From assembly GCF_900177725.1 (NCBI RefSeq), contig NZ_FXAT01000001.1:868001-932000 (forward strand): 64,000 bases of DNA, written 5' to 3'. Below, piece after piece: positions 28,354-38,446 of the stretch. Source of the stretch: Paraburkholderia susongensis. Its GTDB lineage: Bacteria; Pseudomonadota; Gammaproteobacteria; Burkholderiales; Burkholderiaceae. A program made the position numbers and the translations under genes. Numbering within the stretch: position 1 is the stretch's first letter; every line of letters begins with the position of its first letter. The notes beneath the pieces were generated by a model. It had not been told where the DNA came from, did not search any database, and worked only from the letters and a program-made list of their open reading frames with translations.

Positions 28354-29754
28354 ATGACTGAAGACGTACGAATGGAACGCGACACGTTCGGCGAAATCGC
28401 GGTGCCGAACGCTCGCTTGTGGGGCGCGCAAACGCAGCGTTCGCTGCAAAACTTCCGGATCTCGACCGAGAAACAGTCGCCCGAGCTGATCACCGCGCTC
28501 GCCGTCATCAAGCGCGCGGCGGCCGCGGTCAATCTCGGCCTCGGCGTGCTCGACGAAAAGAAAGCCCACGCGATCATGCAGGCGGCCGACGAGATCATCG
28601 ACGGCAAGCATCCCAGCGAATTTCCGCTTGCGGTCTGGCAAACGGGCTCGGGCACGCAGACCAACATGAACCTCAACGAGGTGATCGCGAACCGCGCGAG
28701 CGAGCTGCTCGGCGGCGAGCGCGGCGAGGCGCGCAAGGTGCATCCGAACGACGACGTGAATCGCGGGCAATCGTCGAACGACGTGTTTCCGACCGCGATG
28801 CACGTGGCCGCCGCCTACGCGATCGTGAAACACCTGCTGCCCGCGCTGAAGACGCTGCGCGACACGCTCGACGGCAAGGCGAAGGCGTTCGCCGACGTCG
28901 TCAAGATCGGCCGCACGCATTTGCAGGACGCGACGCCGCTCACGCTCGGCCAGGAGTTTTCGGGCTACGTCGCGCAGCTCGATCACAGTATCCGTCACGT
29001 GGAATCGGCGCTGCCGCATCTGTACGAGCTTGCGCAGGGCGGCACCGCGGTCGGCACGGGCCTGAACGCGCATCCGCAGTTCGCGGACAACGTCGCCGCC
29101 GCGATCGGCAAGCTGACCAGCCTGCCGTTCGTGTCGGCGCCGAACAAGTTCGAGGTCATGGCCGGCGCCGACGCGCTCGTGTTCGCGCATGGCGCGCTGA
29201 AAACGGTGGCGGCGAGCCTGAACAAGATCGCCAACGACATCCGCTGGCTCGCCAGCGGCCCGCGCTGCGGCCTGGGCGAGCTGTCGATTCCCGAAAACGA
29301 GCCGGGCAGCTCGATCATGCCGGGCAAGGTGAATCCGACGCAGTCCGAAGCGCTCACGATGCTGTGCGCGCAGGTGTTCGGCAACGACGTCGCGGTGAAC
29401 ATCGGCGGCGCGAGCGGCAACTTCGAACTCAACGTGTTCCGCCCGATGATCGCGCACAACGTGCTTCAGTCGGTGCGTCTGCTCGCCGACGGCGCGCACA
29501 GCTTCAACGACAACTGCGCGGTCGGCATCGAGCCGAATCGCGAGCGCATCGATACCTTGCTCAACGAATCGCTGATGCTCGTGACGGCGCTCAATCCGCA
29601 CATCGGCTACGACAAGGCCGCGCAGATCGCGAAGAAAGCGCACAAGGAAGGCACCACGCTGAAAGCGTCGGCGCTCGCGCTCGGCTATGTCACCGAACAG
29701 CAGTTCGACGAATGGGTGCGGCCGCAGGATATGGTCGGGCGCCCGGCGGGGTGA
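28354..29754 (+). CDS. fumC: Class II fumarate hydratase
   Basis: Iron-independent fumarase of the TCA cycle, hydrating fumarate to L-malate as a tetramer. The 466-residue protein carries the superfamily signature [15 protein letters not shown], plus [14 protein letters not shown] and [20 protein letters not shown], the three regions that form the active site. It starts 15 bases after the phospholipase-D gene, so transcripts may be shared, although the functions are unrelated. Confidence 0.96.
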   Translation: MTEDVRMERDTFGEIAVPNARLWGAQTQRSLQNFRISTEKQSPELITALAVIKRAAAAVNLGLGVLDEKKAHAIMQAADEIIDGKHPSEFPLAVWQTGSGTQTNMNLNEVIANRASELLGGERGEARKVHPNDDVNRGQSSNDVFPTAMHVAAAYAIVKHLLPALKTLRDTLDGKAKAFADVVKIGRTHLQDATPLTLGQEFSGYVAQLDHSIRHVESALPHLYELAQGGTAVGTGLNAHPQFADNVAAAIGKLTSLPFVSAPNKFEVMAGADALVFAHGALKTVAASLNKIANDIRWLASGPRCGLGELSIPENEPGSSIMPGKVNPTQSEALTMLCAQVFGNDVAVNIGGASGNFELNVFRPMIAHNVLQSVRLLADGAHSFNDNCAVGIEPNRERIDTLLNESLMLVTALNPHIGYDKAAQIAKKAHKEGTTLKASALALGYVTEQQFDEWVRPQDMVGRPAG

Positions 29755-29840
29755 GTGGCTGAAGGTTCGCGCGAGCGGGTGGCTGCAACGGCCGCCTCGT
29801 CCGCTTCGCGCGATCCGTTCCGGTGCCGCCCCCGCTTCGC

Positions 29841-30347
29841 TTAAACCTTCCCCTGCGCCACTTCTTCCGGCTTCAGCTCGACGATCGCGTCGAGCGCTTC
29901 CTTGACGTCCATCGCGTACTTGGCGAGGCGTTTCTGCTCATCGGTTTGCGGCACGAACGCCGGCACCTGCACCGGATGGCCGTTCTCGTTGACGGCGACC
30001 ATCACGACCAGGCAGTCCGTGGTTTGCAGCAGTTCGCCGCCCTTCGGATCGCCCGCCTGCACCGACACGTGAATGTGCATGCTCGTGCGGCCCGTCGCGA
30101 CGACCCGCGCGCGCAATTCGACGAGATTGCCGACGAGGATCGGCCGCCGGAAGCGGATGTTGCCGACGCTGACCGTCACGCAATAACGCCCCGACCAGAC
30201 CGCCGCACATGCGTAGGCGGTTTCGTCGATCCACTTCATCAGTGCGCCGCCATGCACCTTGCCGCCGAAGTTGACGGAGATCGGCTCGGCGAGAAAACGG
30301 AAGGTGGTTTCCGAACGATCCAGCGGTGCTGTGGAAAGAGTGCTCAT
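29841..30347 (-). CDS. Acyl-CoA thioesterase (hotdog fold, YciA/acot type)
   Basis: Hydrolyses acyl-CoA to free acid and CoA. The 168-residue protein shows the hotdog-thioesterase core: NFGGKVHGGALMKWIDETAYACA, then VSVGNIRFRRPILVGNLVELRARV and GRTSMHIHVSVQAGD. The start at 30347 has a ggag ribosome site seven bases upstream; the frame extends to 30500 without a better start. It is convergent with fumC. Chain-length preference is unknown. Confidence 0.9.
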   Translation of the reverse strand: MSTLSTAPLDRSETTFRFLAEPISVNFGGKVHGGALMKWIDETAYACAAVWSGRYCVTVSVGNIRFRRPILVGNLVELRARVVATGRTSMHIHVSVQAGDPKGGELLQTTDCLVVMVAVNENGHPVQVPAFVPQTDEQKRLAKYAMDVKEALDAIVELKPEEVAQGKV

Positions 30348-30515
30348 CTTGACTCCGGTCAATCGGATGCGTTGAAAGGGGGCGATTATACGAGCGCAGA
30401 TTGCCTGCGGCACGGCGTCGAGTGGGCGGAGAACAGGAATTTCGGCTGCGGGAAGCCGGGTGTGGGCCGATGCGCGGCGCAACCGCGCACAATCCGGCAA
30501 GGCCGCGCCTCACGC

Positions 30516-30659
30516 CTACTTATTATGGATGCTGATGCCCTCGTCGATCGTGCCGTACATATCGATGCTGCCGCTGCCCGCCGAGCCCGACCCGGCTCCG
30601 CCCTGAGCACAGGCGCTAAACAGCAGAGCCGCCGCGGCGACGGCCAGAAGAATTTTCAT
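30516..30659 (-). CDS. 47-residue lipoprotein
   Basis: A short gene read from the reverse strand. MKILLAVAAAALLFSACAQ is a textbook lipoprotein signal with lipobox FSAC and lipidated Cys17. The mature part is only 31 residues: a Gly/Ser linker (GGAGSGSAGSGS) and the tail IDMYGTIDEGISIHNK. A ggaata/gtgtg stretch precedes the ATG, with only a weak ribosome site. The tail resembles the first beta-strand of Gram-negative porins (family form VTLYGVVDAGI). Coding is supported by the exact lipobox placement. Confidence 0.68.
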   Translation of the reverse strand: MKILLAVAAAALLFSACAQGGAGSGSAGSGSIDMYGTIDEGISIHNK

Positions 30660-30921
30660 CACACCGTATTCCTGCAAAGACAGGCTTCGATTCTAGCCTG
30701 GCGGGCCGATACGGCGCCGCAACGCGGGCGCGGGGACGGCGCGGCCGGGGCGCTGTAGTTACCGCATTCGTTGCGGTATTCGATTGTTCACCCCAGACTG
30801 AAACATCGAATCGCGCAGGCGGATACAGTGGACAACATGGCGCGCAGCATGGCCGCCGTGTGCCGCTCGCCGCTGCCGCTCATCGCCCCCCATCGCATTC
30901 AGCAAGAACCAGGAGTCCCCC

Positions 30922-31635
30922 ATGATCCCCCCCGCCACGGACGACCACAACCATTTCCCCGGTTTGAGCCGTATCGGCGCGCTGCTCGCCGACCCCGGCC
31001 GCGCCGCGATGCTATGGGCGCTGATGGACGGCAGCGCCCGCCCGGCCGGCGAACTGACGATGATCGCGGGGTTGTCGCCCTCGGCGGCGAGCGCCCATCT
31101 CGCGCGCCTCACCGACGGCGGCCTGCTCGCGCTCGAAGTGCGCGGGCGGCATCGCTATTTCCGCATCGCGACGCCGGAGATCGCCGCGTCGATCGAAGCG
31201 CTCGCCAACGTCGCGCAAGTCAGCGCGCCGCAACGGGCCGCGCCGCGCCCCGCGCGCACCGTGCCGCTCGAAATGCGCTACGCGCGCACCTGCTACGACC
31301 ACATGGCGGGCGAGCTGTCGGTACAGGTGTTCGAGCGCATGCTCGCGCGCGGGCTGCTCACGCAGCACGGCGCGTCGCTCGAGGCCACCGCGCAGGGCGC
31401 CGTCCGTTTCGCCGATTGGGGCATCGATCTGTCCGCGCAGAAGAGCCGCAGGCGGCGCTTCGCCTGCACGTGCCCGGACTGGAGCGTGCGCCGCCCGCAC
31501 TTGGGCGGTGCCCTCGGCGCGGCGCTGCTGGACGCGTGGTCGGCGCATGGCTGGGTCGAGCGGGCCGAGCGGCCGCGCATCCTGCGTATCACGCCGGCGG
31601 GCCACCGGCATTTCGACGCGTTTCTGGCGGAATGA
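30922..31635 (+). CDS. ArsR-type winged-helix transcriptional regulator
   Basis: A 237-residue regulator. The first 100 residues form an ArsR-like winged helix (LSRIGALLADPGRAAMLWALMDGSARPAGELTMIAGLSPSAASAHLARLTDGGLLAL). The rest is a longer C-terminal domain with YARTCYDHMAGELSVQVFERML and a Cys pair CTCPDW. That long C-domain separates it from metal-sensing ArsR proteins of about 110 residues. An aggag ribosome site sits eight bases before the ATG. The target genes are not evident. Confidence 0.87.
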   Translation: MIPPATDDHNHFPGLSRIGALLADPGRAAMLWALMDGSARPAGELTMIAGLSPSAASAHLARLTDGGLLALEVRGRHRYFRIATPEIAASIEALANVAQVSAPQRAAPRPARTVPLEMRYARTCYDHMAGELSVQVFERMLARGLLTQHGASLEATAQGAVRFADWGIDLSAQKSRRRRFACTCPDWSVRRPHLGGALGAALLDAWSAHGWVERAERPRILRITPAGHRHFDAFLAE

Positions 31636-31804
31636 GCGTTCGCTCCCGCGCGATAAAAGACGCGGTAAGGCTTGGTGAGACCTCGTGAGACCTTTTGTTA
31701 CATGCCAGCGAATCCGCCTTACAAAAGTGGGGCCCTTGAAACATAGGCGGAGGGTAGAGTGACTTACGGACCCGGCGGATTGCCGCGTCCGTCGGAGATA
31801 AATC

Positions 31805-34321
31805 ATGACAAACGTCACTCAGCCTGCCATGAAACACGGGATCGAACCCGCGACCCAACGCCGGATATCCGGCTATACGCTGATCGCCGCCGCGGTCCTC
31901 GCGCTGGCCGCGCAAACCGGCTTCGCGCAGCAAGCCGAACCCGCGGCGCCGGGCACGGCCGCCACGCAGAGCGGCGATCCGCCCGGACGCATCGCCCGTC
32001 TGAACTACACCGCCGGCACCGTGACCACCGAGCCCGCCGGCGCCACCGACTGGTCGTACGCGCAGATCAACCGCCCGCTCACGACCGGCGACCAGCTCTG
32101 GAACGACCAGAACGCACGCTCCGAGCTGCACATCGGCTCGACCGCGGTGCGCCTCGGCCAGAACACGAGCCTCGACGTGCTCAATCTCGACGACACGAGC
32201 GCGCAGCTGAAAGTCGCGCAGGGCACGCTGTCGACCCGCGTGCGCGAACTCGCGCCCGGTTCGTCCTATGAAATCGATACGCCGAACCTCGCGCTCGGCA
32301 TGAACGGCCCCGGCGACTACCGCGTCGATGTCGCGCCGGACGGCAGCAGCACCACCGTCACCGTGCGCAGCGGCAGCGCGATCGCTTACGGCGATGGCGG
32401 CCAGGTGCCGCTCGCGGCGGGCCAGCAGATCCGCTTCGGCGGCACCAGCCTGCAGCAGCTCGCAGACAACCGGGCACCCGCTCCCGACGACCTCGACCAG
32501 TGGGCGGCCAGCCGCGACGCCACGGAAGACCGTTCGGTGTCGGCGCGCTACGTGTCGCGCGACATCCCCGGCTACGAGGACCTCGACGCCAACGGCACGT
32601 GGCGCGACAGCCCGCAATACGGCGAAGTCTGGGTGCCGCGCGCGACGCCGGCCGGCTGGGCACCGTATCACGACGGTCACTGGGTCTGGCAGGCGCCGTG
32701 GGGCTGGACCTGGGTCGACGACGAACCATGGGGCTTCGCGCCCTACCACTACGGCCGCTGGGCCCAGGTCGACGACACTTGGGCATGGGTGCCGGGTCCG
32801 CTTGAAGACGATGCGCCGCCCGTCTATGCGCCCGCGCTCGTGGCATTCGTCGGCGACGATGACGGAGGCGTCGACTGGGGTGTCAATCTGGCGATCGGCG
32901 GCGCCATCGCGGCGGGGGTCGCCTGGTTCCCGCTTGGACCGGGCGAGCCGTGGCATCCGCACTGGGGCGACCACGACCGCTGGAGCCCCGGGTACTACAA
33001 CCGCGTGAACCGCACGACGATCGTCAACGACTACCATCGCGACGTGACGAACGTGAACATCCGCAACACGTACGTGAACTATCGCGCGCGGGGCGGCGTG
33101 ACGGCCATGCCGGCGACGGCGTTCGTGCATGGTCAGCCGGTCGGACGTTTCGCGCAGAAGGTTGATCCGGGTCAGTGGCACAACGCGCGGATCAACCCCG
33201 GCGCGCCGGGCATCGCGCCGGTGCGCGAGAGCTTCGGGGCGGATCTGCGGCGCGCGAATTACCGGCCGTCGGCGAGCGTCGTCGCGCGGCCGGTCGTCGG
33301 CACGCGTAATCCCGCCATGCCGGCTGCCTGGCACGACGACCTCGCGCAGCGTTTCGCGCAGCAAAGCGGCGGACGGGTGCCGGGCGGCGGCCAGCCGGTC
33401 GTGCGGACTTCGGTGCCCGCGCATATGACGGGTGCACCGGGCGCGCAACAGGTGGCGAACGTGCGGGTCGTGCAATCGCATATCCCGGGACGGCCGCCGG
33501 GTATGGCGCCGGGTGCGCCGAATCCGGGTGCGCCTCGCGGTATCGAACAGGCTGGACAGCGGCCGGGCGAAGGCGCCGCTCCGGGGCCGCATGGCGCAGG
33601 GCCGCAAGAAGGGCCGCAAGCACGGCCTGGTGTGCCGCCGTCGATGGCTGGTAACGTACGCGAGCCTCAGGCGGCCGCAATCGCGCATCCGTCGAACGGC
33701 GTGCCGCGTCCGCCGCAGGCGGGCGGCGGCAATCCCGCCATTGCGCAGCAGCACGGCACGCCGCAGCAATGGGGCGCGGTCGGGCGCTCCGAGCCGGCAT
33801 GGACGCAGCCCCATGCGCCGATGGCTCAGCAGGCACCGCGTGCACAACAGCCGGGTACGCCGCCGCAGCAACAACCGGGACGGCCGGGTTTCGCGCAGCA
33901 GCCTGGCGTGCCGCATCCGGTGGAGAATCCGGCCGCGCAGCAGCAGGCGCGTCAGCCGGAGTTTCATCCGCAGCCGATGCAACAGCCGCCGCGCGCTCAG
34001 GTGCCACAACAGTCACCACAACAGCCGCCACAACGGCCACCGCAACAACAGGCGCAGCAGCCGCGTATCGAGCCGCGTCCGCAGCCGATGCCGCAACAAG
34101 CGCGTCCCGAACCGCAATTCCGGCAAGCGCAGCAGCCGCATTTCGAACCTCGCCCGCAGCCGGCGCCGCAGCCTCGCCCTGAGCCGCGCCCGCAACAGGT
34201 GCAGCAGCCGCGTCCCGAACCGCGTCCCCAACAGGTGCAACAGCCACGGCCGCAACCGCAGCAACAACATGCCGAGCAGCACCAGGGCGGCGGTAATCGC
34301 GACGAGCATCACAAAGGCTGA
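31805..34321 (+). CDS. Large exported FecR-domain/DUF6600 protein with Pro/Gln-rich tail
   Basis: An 838-residue secreted protein. After a long signal peptide (about residues 1-40, ending GFAQQ) comes a FecR-like beta domain (about 60-215: WSYAQINRPLTTGDQLW, RSELHIGSTAVRLG). A Trp-rich block (about 255-345) carries repeated HWVWQAPWGWTWVDDEPWGFAPYHYGRW units typical of DUF6600. From about residue 455 the chain is disordered, rich in Pro, Gln, Ala and Arg, with repeated QQPRPEPRPQ-type units near the end. No FecI or FecA gene is nearby, so it is not a classical iron regulator; a cell-envelope role is inferred. Confidence 0.85.
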   Translation: MTNVTQPAMKHGIEPATQRRISGYTLIAAAVLALAAQTGFAQQAEPAAPGTAATQSGDPPGRIARLNYTAGTVTTEPAGATDWSYAQINRPLTTGDQLWNDQNARSELHIGSTAVRLGQNTSLDVLNLDDTSAQLKVAQGTLSTRVRELAPGSSYEIDTPNLALGMNGPGDYRVDVAPDGSSTTVTVRSGSAIAYGDGGQVPLAAGQQIRFGGTSLQQLADNRAPAPDDLDQWAASRDATEDRSVSARYVSRDIPGYEDLDANGTWRDSPQYGEVWVPRATPAGWAPYHDGHWVWQAPWGWTWVDDEPWGFAPYHYGRWAQVDDTWAWVPGPLEDDAPPVYAPALVAFVGDDDGGVDWGVNLAIGGAIAAGVAWFPLGPGEPWHPHWGDHDRWSPGYYNRVNRTTIVNDYHRDVTNVNIRNTYVNYRARGGVTAMPATAFVHGQPVGRFAQKVDPGQWHNARINPGAPGIAPVRESFGADLRRANYRPSASVVARPVVGTRNPAMPAAWHDDLAQRFAQQSGGRVPGGGQPVVRTSVPAHMTGAPGAQQVANVRVVQSHIPGRPPGMAPGAPNPGAPRGIEQAGQRPGEGAAPGPHGAGPQEGPQARPGVPPSMAGNVREPQAAAIAHPSNGVPRPPQAGGGNPAIAQQHGTPQQWGAVGRSEPAWTQPHAPMAQQAPRAQQPGTPPQQQPGRPGFAQQPGVPHPVENPAAQQQARQPEFHPQPMQQPPRAQVPQQSPQQPPQRPPQQQAQQPRIEPRPQPMPQQARPEPQFRQAQQPHFEPRPQPAPQPRPEPRPQQVQQPRPEPRPQQVQQPRPQPQQQHAEQHQGGGNRDEHHKG

Positions 34322-34325
34322 GCGT

Positions 34326-34352
34326 AGCGGTAGCGGGCATCCCGCTACCGCT
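34326..34352 (+). terminator. Strong hairpin after the FecR/DUF6600 gene
   Basis: A 12-bp perfect inverted repeat (34326-34337 with 34341-34352, loop cat) begins four bases after the stop codon. There is no T-run, so it may stabilise the mRNA end rather than terminate alone. Confidence 0.55.
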
Positions 34353-34627
34353 GCTACGGCAGCACGCGCAAGCGTGCAATAAATTTTGTACTCTTCACGA
34401 TGCTGATGGTCGTTCGCGCGGTGCAGGTACGCAGAAGCTCCTGAAGCGCGCCAACGGCTCATGAAGGAGTCGAGCGGCTGCTTTTACAGGCTCGATGGTC
34501 CCGACAATGGGGCAATTGCGGGAAATGGGTGCCGGGGCTGCGCGAGCCTCCGCGCCCGTGTTGGCACAGCCAACGTCATGCGGGACAATCGCGACTATCT
34601 GGCGACATTTGTCGCGAGGAGCCTGCC
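34353..34627. other. Intergenic region upstream of the NnrU gene
   Basis: Together with the hairpin just before it this gap is 306 bases. No gene is supported on either strand and I see no clear promoter. A cgaggag ribosome site for the next gene lies at its end. Confidence 0.4.
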
Positions 34628-35206
34628 ATGTCGGTACTGATAGTCGGGTTGGTGATATTCCTTGGTTTGCATTCGGTCCGGATCTTCGCGGAAGAATGGC
34701 GCAAGGCGCGAATCGCTCAGATGGGCGAGAAGGGCTGGAAATCAGCGTATTCGGTCTTGTCCATCATCGGACTGGCGCTGATCGTCTGGGGATATGGCAT
34801 TGCGCGGCGCGAACCTGTCACGCTGTGGTCGCCGCCGGCATGGGCGCCGCATGTCGCAGGCGTCCTCACTCTCGTGTCATTCATCCTCTTCCCGGCTGCG
34901 TACGTCCGGGGCAATCACTTCAAGGCGCTGCTCAAGCATCCGATGGTGATCAGTGTCGTGCTGTGGGCATTCGCTCATCTGCTGGCGAACGGGACACTGA
35001 ACGCGGTTTTGCTGTTCGGCGCATTCCTCGTTTGGGCGCTCGCCGATTTCGCCGCTGCCCGGCGGCGGGATCGTGTCGAAAGTATTGTCTATCCCAATGG
35101 GATGCTCTCACGCGATGTGATTCCAGTCGTCGTTGGCGTCGTCGCGTGGATTGCGTTCGCGTTCTTTTTCCACGAGTGGTTGATTGGCGTCAAGCCGATG
35201 GCGTGA
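34628..35206 (+). CDS. NnrU-family membrane protein
   Basis: A 192-residue protein with about six hydrophobic segments and the NnrU opening LIVGLVIFLGLHSVRIFAEEWR, then FILFPAAYVRGNHFKALLKHPMVISVVLWAFAHLLANG, which contains the conserved histidines of the family. NnrU proteins were first linked to nitric-oxide metabolism and are related to isoprenoid-modifying membrane proteins; the role here is unknown. No denitrification genes occur in the window. Confidence 0.88.
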   Translation: MSVLIVGLVIFLGLHSVRIFAEEWRKARIAQMGEKGWKSAYSVLSIIGLALIVWGYGIARREPVTLWSPPAWAPHVAGVLTLVSFILFPAAYVRGNHFKALLKHPMVISVVLWAFAHLLANGTLNAVLLFGAFLVWALADFAAARRRDRVESIVYPNGMLSRDVIPVVVGVVAWIAFAFFFHEWLIGVKPMA

Positions 35207-35327
35207 GGCCGAGGGCGTAAAGCGCGCGTCCCGCGGATGGTCTCACCAGCGGGCGCGCGTTCAACCAGGCACGATCTCCACCGCATCGTCAGCCTTTGCC
35301 GGCATCCCGCGCCGGCTGCACTCGGCG

Positions 35328-36299
35328 TCAGATCGCCATTGGTGCGGTCAGCGGTTCATGGTGCCGGTAGCCGGCCAGCGAAAAATCCGCCGGCTCGATT
35401 TTCTCGAGCCATTCCGGCTCGTACACGCCGGTTTTCGCATACTCGGGCACCCGCTCCGAGATCACGAGTTGCGGGCTCTCGTACGGCTCGCGCTGAAGCT
35501 GCTGCTGCAGCATGTCGAGCTGGTTCTCATAGATGTGCGCGTCGCCGATGAAATAGCTGAACCAGCGCGGCGTATAGCCCGTTAGCCGCCCGACGAGATG
35601 CAGCAGCGCCGCGCCTTCGGTCAGATTGAACGGCGTGCCGAGCCCGACGTCGTTGCTGCGGATGTACAGGCACAGCGAAATTTCACGGCGCGTGACGTTC
35701 GGCAGGAACTGATAAAGCAGATGGCAGGCCGGCAGCGCGATCTGGTCCAGCACGGCCGGATTCCATGCATGAAACAGAATGCGCCGGTCGGCGGGGTTTT
35801 GCATGATCGTGTCCAGACACTGGCGCAACTGGTCGATCGCCTTGTAGAGCAGCACCTTCGCGCGGCCGTCTTCCTCGAATTGCGTCATCACCCGGAAGCC
35901 GCGTGCCTGCGCATCGGCGAGCTGTGCGCTCGCATCGGCGTCGAGCACCTTGTAGGCCGGCCACTTGCGCCATTGCACGCCGTACACGTCACCGAGATCG
36001 TCCGGGCCTTCACGATACGGATTGGCGAGCCACTGTTCGTTCTGGTTCGCATTCGCGTCCCACACCTTGCAGCCGAGGTCGCGGAAATCCGCGGCGCTGC
36101 GCGATGCGCGCAAAAAACCGACCAGTTCGCCGACCGCCGACTTGAACGCGAGCTTCTTCGTCGTCACGGCGGGAAAGCCCTGCTGCAGATCGAAGCGCAG
36201 CATCGCGCCCGGCATGCTGATGGTACGGACGCCGGTGCGGTTTTCCTGCCACGTGCCGGTGTCGAGAATCGTGCGGACGAGGTCCAAGTATTGTTTCAT
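35328..36299 (-). CDS. thyA: Thymidylate synthase
   Basis: Methylates dUMP to dTMP using methylene-tetrahydrofolate. The ATG at 36299 follows an aaggaaa ribosome site and gives [15 protein letters not shown]. The catalytic cysteine is Cys192 in [11 protein letters not shown], with [12 protein letters not shown] and the Tyr-rich [11 protein letters not shown] following. At 323 residues it is the long form, with an insert in the first half like that of Lactobacillus casei, rather than the 264-residue E. coli form. folA, the partner enzyme that regenerates tetrahydrofolate, lies 3 kb away on the other strand. Confidence 0.96.
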   Translation of the reverse strand: MKQYLDLVRTILDTGTWQENRTGVRTISMPGAMLRFDLQQGFPAVTTKKLAFKSAVGELVGFLRASRSAADFRDLGCKVWDANANQNEQWLANPYREGPDDLGDVYGVQWRKWPAYKVLDADASAQLADAQARGFRVMTQFEEDGRAKVLLYKAIDQLRQCLDTIMQNPADRRILFHAWNPAVLDQIALPACHLLYQFLPNVTRREISLCLYIRSNDVGLGTPFNLTEGAALLHLVGRLTGYTPRWFSYFIGDAHIYENQLDMLQQQLQREPYESPQLVISERVPEYAKTGVYEPEWLEKIEPADFSLAGYRHHEPLTAPMAI

Positions 36300-36727
36300 G
36301 CGGTTTCCTTCGACGAGGCGCAAGCAAGGCTCGATCTGCGCCACGGGATTGAGCAAAACCCAATTCTAGCAAGCGCGACTGGACGACGTCCGGCTATGGA
36401 GAGCGGCGTTGGCGATTTCGGGAGGCTTCGGACGAGGCTGTAGACGGAAACGGGACGGCGCGTGACGGGTAAAACCGGGCACAACCCGCGGGGAGAACGG
36501 GCGCAAGCACAAACGCAAGCGGCAAGCGGACGAAACCCGCGCAACAACACAATGGAGCCGGCCACGCGGCAATCGAAGCGCGCCGCCATCTCGCTGCACC
36601 GGTATTGCGCCAGGTAGACAGACCCGATAGAAAAGACCGGCCTTGCCGCCACGACACGGCGGCCCATCATTCACAGGCCGCCGCCTTCATGGCACAGCAG
36701 CGCGTTAGCCGCGCATCCGCCCATGTC
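36300..36727. other. 428-bp region between the sigma54 activator and thyA
   Basis: Both flanking genes are on the minus strand, so this should hold the thyA promoter and the end of the activator transcript. Several overlapping short frames exist on the minus strand, but they lack ribosome sites and recognisable content. No terminator or repeat stands out. Confidence 0.4.
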
Positions 36728-38122
36728 TCAAAGATGCTGCACCGAAGCCGGCAAATCGCCGTGCGGCGCCGCCATCGGCTCGCCTTCGATATGACGCATG
36801 CCGTGTGAGCACAAGAGCCGGTACAGCGTCACACGCGAAATACCGAGTTCCTGCGCCGCGTCGCCAAGCCGCCCGCGGTGGCGCAGCAGCGCGAGCTCGA
36901 TCGCCTGCCGCTCGGCCGCTTCACGCGCCTGCGCAAGCGACACCGGCACGATCTCGACGTACTCGGCGAGTTCGAGGTCGCGCGCGGTGATCGCGCGGCC
37001 CTCCGACATCACGATCGCGCGGCGCACCCGGTTGATCAGTTCGCGCACATTGCCCGGCCAGCCGTAGTTATGCAGCGCCGCGATCGCGTCGGGCGCGAAA
37101 CCGCGCAGGCGGCGGCTCGCATCTTTCTTGAAACGTTCCAGCATGTGACGCGCGAGCAGTTCGATGTCCTTGCCGCGCGCGCGCAGCGGCGGCTCGTCGA
37201 TCTGCAGCACGCACAGCCGGTGGTACAGGTCCGAGCGGAAGCGCCCTTCGATCATCGCCGCGGTCATGTCCACGTGCGTGGCCGAGATGATGCGCACGTC
37301 GACGTCGATCGCGCTATGCCCGCCGAGCCGCTCGACCTTGCGCTCCTGCAGGAAACGCAGCAGGCTAGCCTGACTCTCGAGCGGCAGATCGCCGATTTCG
37401 TCGAGAAAGAGCGTGCCGCCGTTGGCCGCTTCGACGCGGCCGATCTTGCGCTGATTGGCGCCCGTAAACGCACCGCGCTCGTAGCCGAATAGTTCGGACT
37501 GCAGCAGATGAGGCGGAATCGCCCCGCAGTTGATCGGCACGAACGGCGCGTTGCGCCGCGCCGAGCGCTCGTGAATCGCCACCGCCGTCAGTTCCTTGCC
37601 GGTGCCCGACTCGCCCGAGATGAACACCGGAGCGTCGGTCATCGCGACCTTGCGGATCGAGCGGAACAGCGCGAGCATCGCGTCGCACGAGCCGACCATC
37701 TCGCCTTCGGCGCCCTGCGAGCCGTTGCTCGAGGCCGTTTCGCCGAGCGAGATCATGCCGTACGCGTGCCCGACCGAGTCGACGATGCGATCGCCCGAAT
37801 ACGGCACCGTGACGTAATCGAAACAGTAGTCGCGCACGAGCCGGCGCAACGCGGCGTCCTGCAACTGGCCAGGCGTGGTTGCCGCGACCCAGCCGACGTT
37901 CGGCATGGTCAGGCAGGATTCGAAAGCGGCGATCTCGTGCGGCTGGAAATCGCAGGAAAGATCAAGAAGGCCGCCAGCCGCCATGCCGGCGCGAACCGCC
38001 CGGCGCGCATCACGAGCCGATCCCACGACCTCGACATGCCAGCCGCGCTGATGAAAACGCGTATTCAACTCCGCGCTCGGATCGCGCGAAACGTAAATCA
38101 GTTGCCGCGTTGCGGGTTCCAT
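36728..38122 (-). CDS. Sigma54-dependent transcriptional activator, VpsR/BerB type
   Basis: A 464-residue enhancer-binding protein. The N-terminal 130 residues are a degenerate receiver-like domain (RQLIYVSRDPSAELNTRFHQRGWHVEVVGSARDA). The AAA+ domain has Walker A GESGTGKE at 170-177, the sigma54-contact loop GAFTGA at 217-222 and Walker B GGTLFLDE at 235-242, all intact. A Fis-type helix-turn-helix (LGDAAQELGISRVTLYRLL) ends the protein. The N-domain resembles VpsR and the Burkholderia c-di-GMP effector BerB, which control exopolysaccharide and biofilm genes; orthology is inferred. A -24/-12 promoter stands 0.5 kb away before the divergent exported-protein gene. Confidence 0.9.
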   Translation of the reverse strand: MEPATRQLIYVSRDPSAELNTRFHQRGWHVEVVGSARDARRAVRAGMAAGGLLDLSCDFQPHEIAAFESCLTMPNVGWVAATTPGQLQDAALRRLVRDYCFDYVTVPYSGDRIVDSVGHAYGMISLGETASSNGSQGAEGEMVGSCDAMLALFRSIRKVAMTDAPVFISGESGTGKELTAVAIHERSARRNAPFVPINCGAIPPHLLQSELFGYERGAFTGANQRKIGRVEAANGGTLFLDEIGDLPLESQASLLRFLQERKVERLGGHSAIDVDVRIISATHVDMTAAMIEGRFRSDLYHRLCVLQIDEPPLRARGKDIELLARHMLERFKKDASRRLRGFAPDAIAALHNYGWPGNVRELINRVRRAIVMSEGRAITARDLELAEYVEIVPVSLAQAREAAERQAIELALLRHRGRLGDAAQELGISRVTLYRLLCSHGMRHIEGEPMAAPHGDLPASVQHL

Positions 38123-38446
38123 TATTCAGATCCTCTCGTCAACGAACGTTAAGGACGACGCATGCACCTGAAACTTTAGTTCAGACACGCTGACTCGTTC
38201 GGGATTCGCGAATCGCAAAAACCGAACGGCCATTCCATTCCGTGCGGACAGCTGATCCCCAAGAAAGCGGCGTGTGTGTTTGAGACGGCCTGTTATGGGC
38301 CTTTTTTAAATTCAAGGCTGTTTTCGAGAGCTTACTATAGGTACGCCGCTTCGAAAACAATTATGCGAATTTAATCCCGAGTCCCTTATTCACCAAGGCT
38401 CAGCGCTCGATATCGAATTATTCAGCCGACAAATAAAACAATAGTG

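Noticed and set aside
36366..36674. Overlapping minus frames between thyA and the sigma54 activator gene
   Set aside because: No ribosome site or recognisable domain; several frames compete over the same bases.
38287..38307. GGCC hairpin with T-run as a terminator
   Set aside because: The stem is only 4 bp and no plus-strand transcript upstream needs ending there.
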